The notes beneath the pieces are model-generated. The model saw only the letters and a list, made by a program, of their open reading frames with translations. It did no database searches and was not told where the DNA came from. Positions 13,623 to 14,590 of a stretch of DNA of 14,590 nucleotides are shown here, piece after piece. The position numbers and the translations under genes are program-made. The stretch's first letter is position 1, and each line of letters starts with the position of its first letter. The DNA is from Oxalobacter formigenes (lineage in GTDB: Bacteria; Pseudomonadota; Gammaproteobacteria; Burkholderiales; Burkholderiaceae_D). The stretch covers positions 1 through 14,590 of the forward strand of contig JAHYZB010000100.1 in NCBI GenBank assembly GCA_019424645.1, in the 5' to 3' direction.

Positions 13623-14280
13623 ATTTGACCCAGACAATGACGTCTTCCGGAGTCTGTCGCGTTTTTTCAGCAGGGTCTTTAAGGCGATATCCGAACGCTA
13701 CCATAACACCCAATCCGAACTGGCCCTTATCGGTCAGGCCGTTTTTATCCAGCACTTCTTCAATCGCCGCCATATTACCCCCCTCAATGGCGCAGGAATC
13801 GATTTTCAAAAGGGCTGCTGTCGTCATCATATTGCCCAGTGCGATATAAGCCTGCTTGACGGCCCAGTCGAACAAGGCTCTGGACGTGGCACTGATGCCG
13901 TTCTCTTCCAGAAACTGGCGAAAACGTTCCCGTTTCATTTCTGCCGTTTCAGCAGGAAGATGCTGAACGTCTTTCATCATGTGAGTGATGAAAGGGGAAT
14001 CGTGGCGCATGCCATCCCTGCGACATAAAATGGCCACATAATGGCTCGCTGTCGGCAATTGCCCCTGCGCACCCCATGTTACCGGCTTGAGTTCTTCCCT
14101 TAATTCCCTGTTCTGGATCACAACGAAACGCCAGGGCTCAAAACCGAAAGAACTTGGCGAAAGCCTGCCGGATTCAAGAATGATATTGAAATCCTCTTCA
14201 CTGATTTTTTTCGACTCATCGAACTTCTTGGTCGCATGACGGAATTTGAACGCATCAAGAATATCTTCACGGGTAACCAT
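13621..14280 (-). CDS. Nitroreductase family NAD(P)H-dependent flavoprotein
   Basis: The 219-residue protein belongs to the FMN-dependent nitroreductase fold (NfsB/YfkO-like). RHATKKFD (14-21) is the typical N-terminal FMN phosphate-binding segment; LSPSSFGFEPWRFVVIQN (40-57) and GNMMTTAALLKIDSCAIEG (149-167) are the other cofactor-binding and dimer-interface regions. Such enzymes reduce nitro compounds, quinones or flavins using NAD(P)H; the natural substrate cannot be told from sequence. A strong GGAGG ribosome binding site (14285-14289 on the - strand) lies 4 bases before the ATG. It stands alone between the hslVU terminator and the gap terminator, so it is probably monocistronic. No promoter with good elements was recognised in the short spacer upstream. 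Confidence 0.88.
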   Translation of the reverse strand: MVTREDILDAFKFRHATKKFDESKKISEEDFNIILESGRLSPSSFGFEPWRFVVIQNRELREELKPVTWGAQGQLPTASHYVAILCRRDGMRHDSPFITHMMKDVQHLPAETAEMKRERFRQFLEENGISATSRALFDWAVKQAYIALGNMMTTAALLKIDSCAIEGGNMAAIEEVLDKNGLTDKGQFGLGVMVAFGYRLKDPAEKTRQTPEDVIVWVK

Positions 14281-14356
14281 AACACCTCCGTATCATTTTT
14301 ATTCATTCGCCACCACAGAGCTGGAAACCCTGTCATGGCACGACATTATCTGAAAT

Positions 14357-14387
14357 AAAAAAGCGCACCCTAAAAAGATGCGCTTTT
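14357..14387 (-). terminator. Intrinsic terminator of the GAPDH gene
   Basis: On the - strand AAAAGCGCA (14387-14379) pairs with TGCGCTTTT (14367-14359) around an 11-base loop, and the T-run extends to 14357. It lies 25 bases after the stop of the leftward GAPDH gene and separates it from the nitroreductase gene. Confidence 0.88.
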
Positions 14388-14412
14388 GATCAGGACTGAA
14401 CTGTTCGAATCC

Positions 14413-14590
14413 TTATTTGGCATTCCAGAGCGCTTCTGCCGTGTCCAGCATGCGGCAGGAGAAACCCCATTCATTGTCATACCAGGACAGCACCTTGACC
14501 AGTGAACCGCCGATGACACGGGTCTGGGTCGAGTCGAAAATACTGGAAGCCGGATTGTGATTGAAGTCTGTTGAAACGAGTGGCTCGGTA
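14413..14590 (-). CDS. gap: Glyceraldehyde-3-phosphate dehydrogenase, C-terminal part
   Basis: The last 58 codons of a leftward gene that runs off the right edge are visible, ending with TAA at 14413-14415. The visible residues include EPLVSTDFNHNPASSIFD, the GGSLVKVLSWYDNEWGFS segment that contributes to the NAD pocket, and a terminal helix ending ALWNAK. These are diagnostic of type I phosphorylating GAPDH (glycolysis/gluconeogenesis). The catalytic cysteine and NAD-binding domain lie outside the window, so NAD versus NADP preference cannot be judged. In related bacteria it often lies next to transketolase. Confidence 0.93.
   Translation of the reverse strand, partial: TEPLVSTDFNHNPASSIFDSTQTRVIGGSLVKVLSWYDNEWGFSCRMLDTAEALWNAK

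Overview
The window looks like the chromosome of a betaproteobacterium, most likely Burkholderiales/Oxalobacteraceae and possibly Oxalobacter-like. This rests on the ptsN-hprK-rapZ order, the lolB-ispE-tRNA-Gln-prs-rplY-pth order, roughly 50% GC by eye, and the character of the housekeeping proteins. No phage, insertion sequence, CRISPR or defence genes were seen. Genus-level placement is inference.

Layout. (1) 2-2125, + strand: the end of ptsN, then hprK and rapZ, a regulatory phosphotransfer / P-loop cluster. (2) 2127-3260, - strand: mutY (base-excision repair), convergent with rapZ and divergent from lolB. (3) 3417-4958, + strand: lolB (outer-membrane lipoprotein receptor) and ispE (isoprenoid precursor kinase). 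(4) 4985-8136, + strand: a duplicated module, tRNA-Gln(UUG)-prs1-rplY followed by tRNA-Gln(CUG)-prs2. The two ribose-phosphate pyrophosphokinase genes share a 780-bp block with no mismatch, flanked on both sides by clearly diverged sequence. The two tRNAs carry different anticodons. (5) 8201-11451, - strand: an apparent operon rep-slyX-DUF2288-pth, read from right to left, with an extended -10 promoter in front of rep. (6) 11565-13563, + strand: hslV-hslU (HslUV/ClpYQ protease) behind a close match to a sigma-32 heat-shock promoter. (7) 13621-14280, - strand: a nitroreductase-family flavoprotein. (8) 14413-14590, - strand: the C-terminus of glyceraldehyde-3-phosphate dehydrogenase.

Most of the window is ordinary housekeeping DNA. 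The unusual part is the prs/tRNA-Gln duplication. The pattern suggests an old tandem duplication in which spacers, gene ends and tRNA anticodons diverged while the prs cores were kept identical, probably by gene conversion. PRPP made by the two enzymes feeds purine, pyrimidine, NAD, histidine and tryptophan synthesis. A structured leader with two terminator-like hairpins lies between prs1 and rplY and may set ribosomal protein L25 expression apart from prs1.
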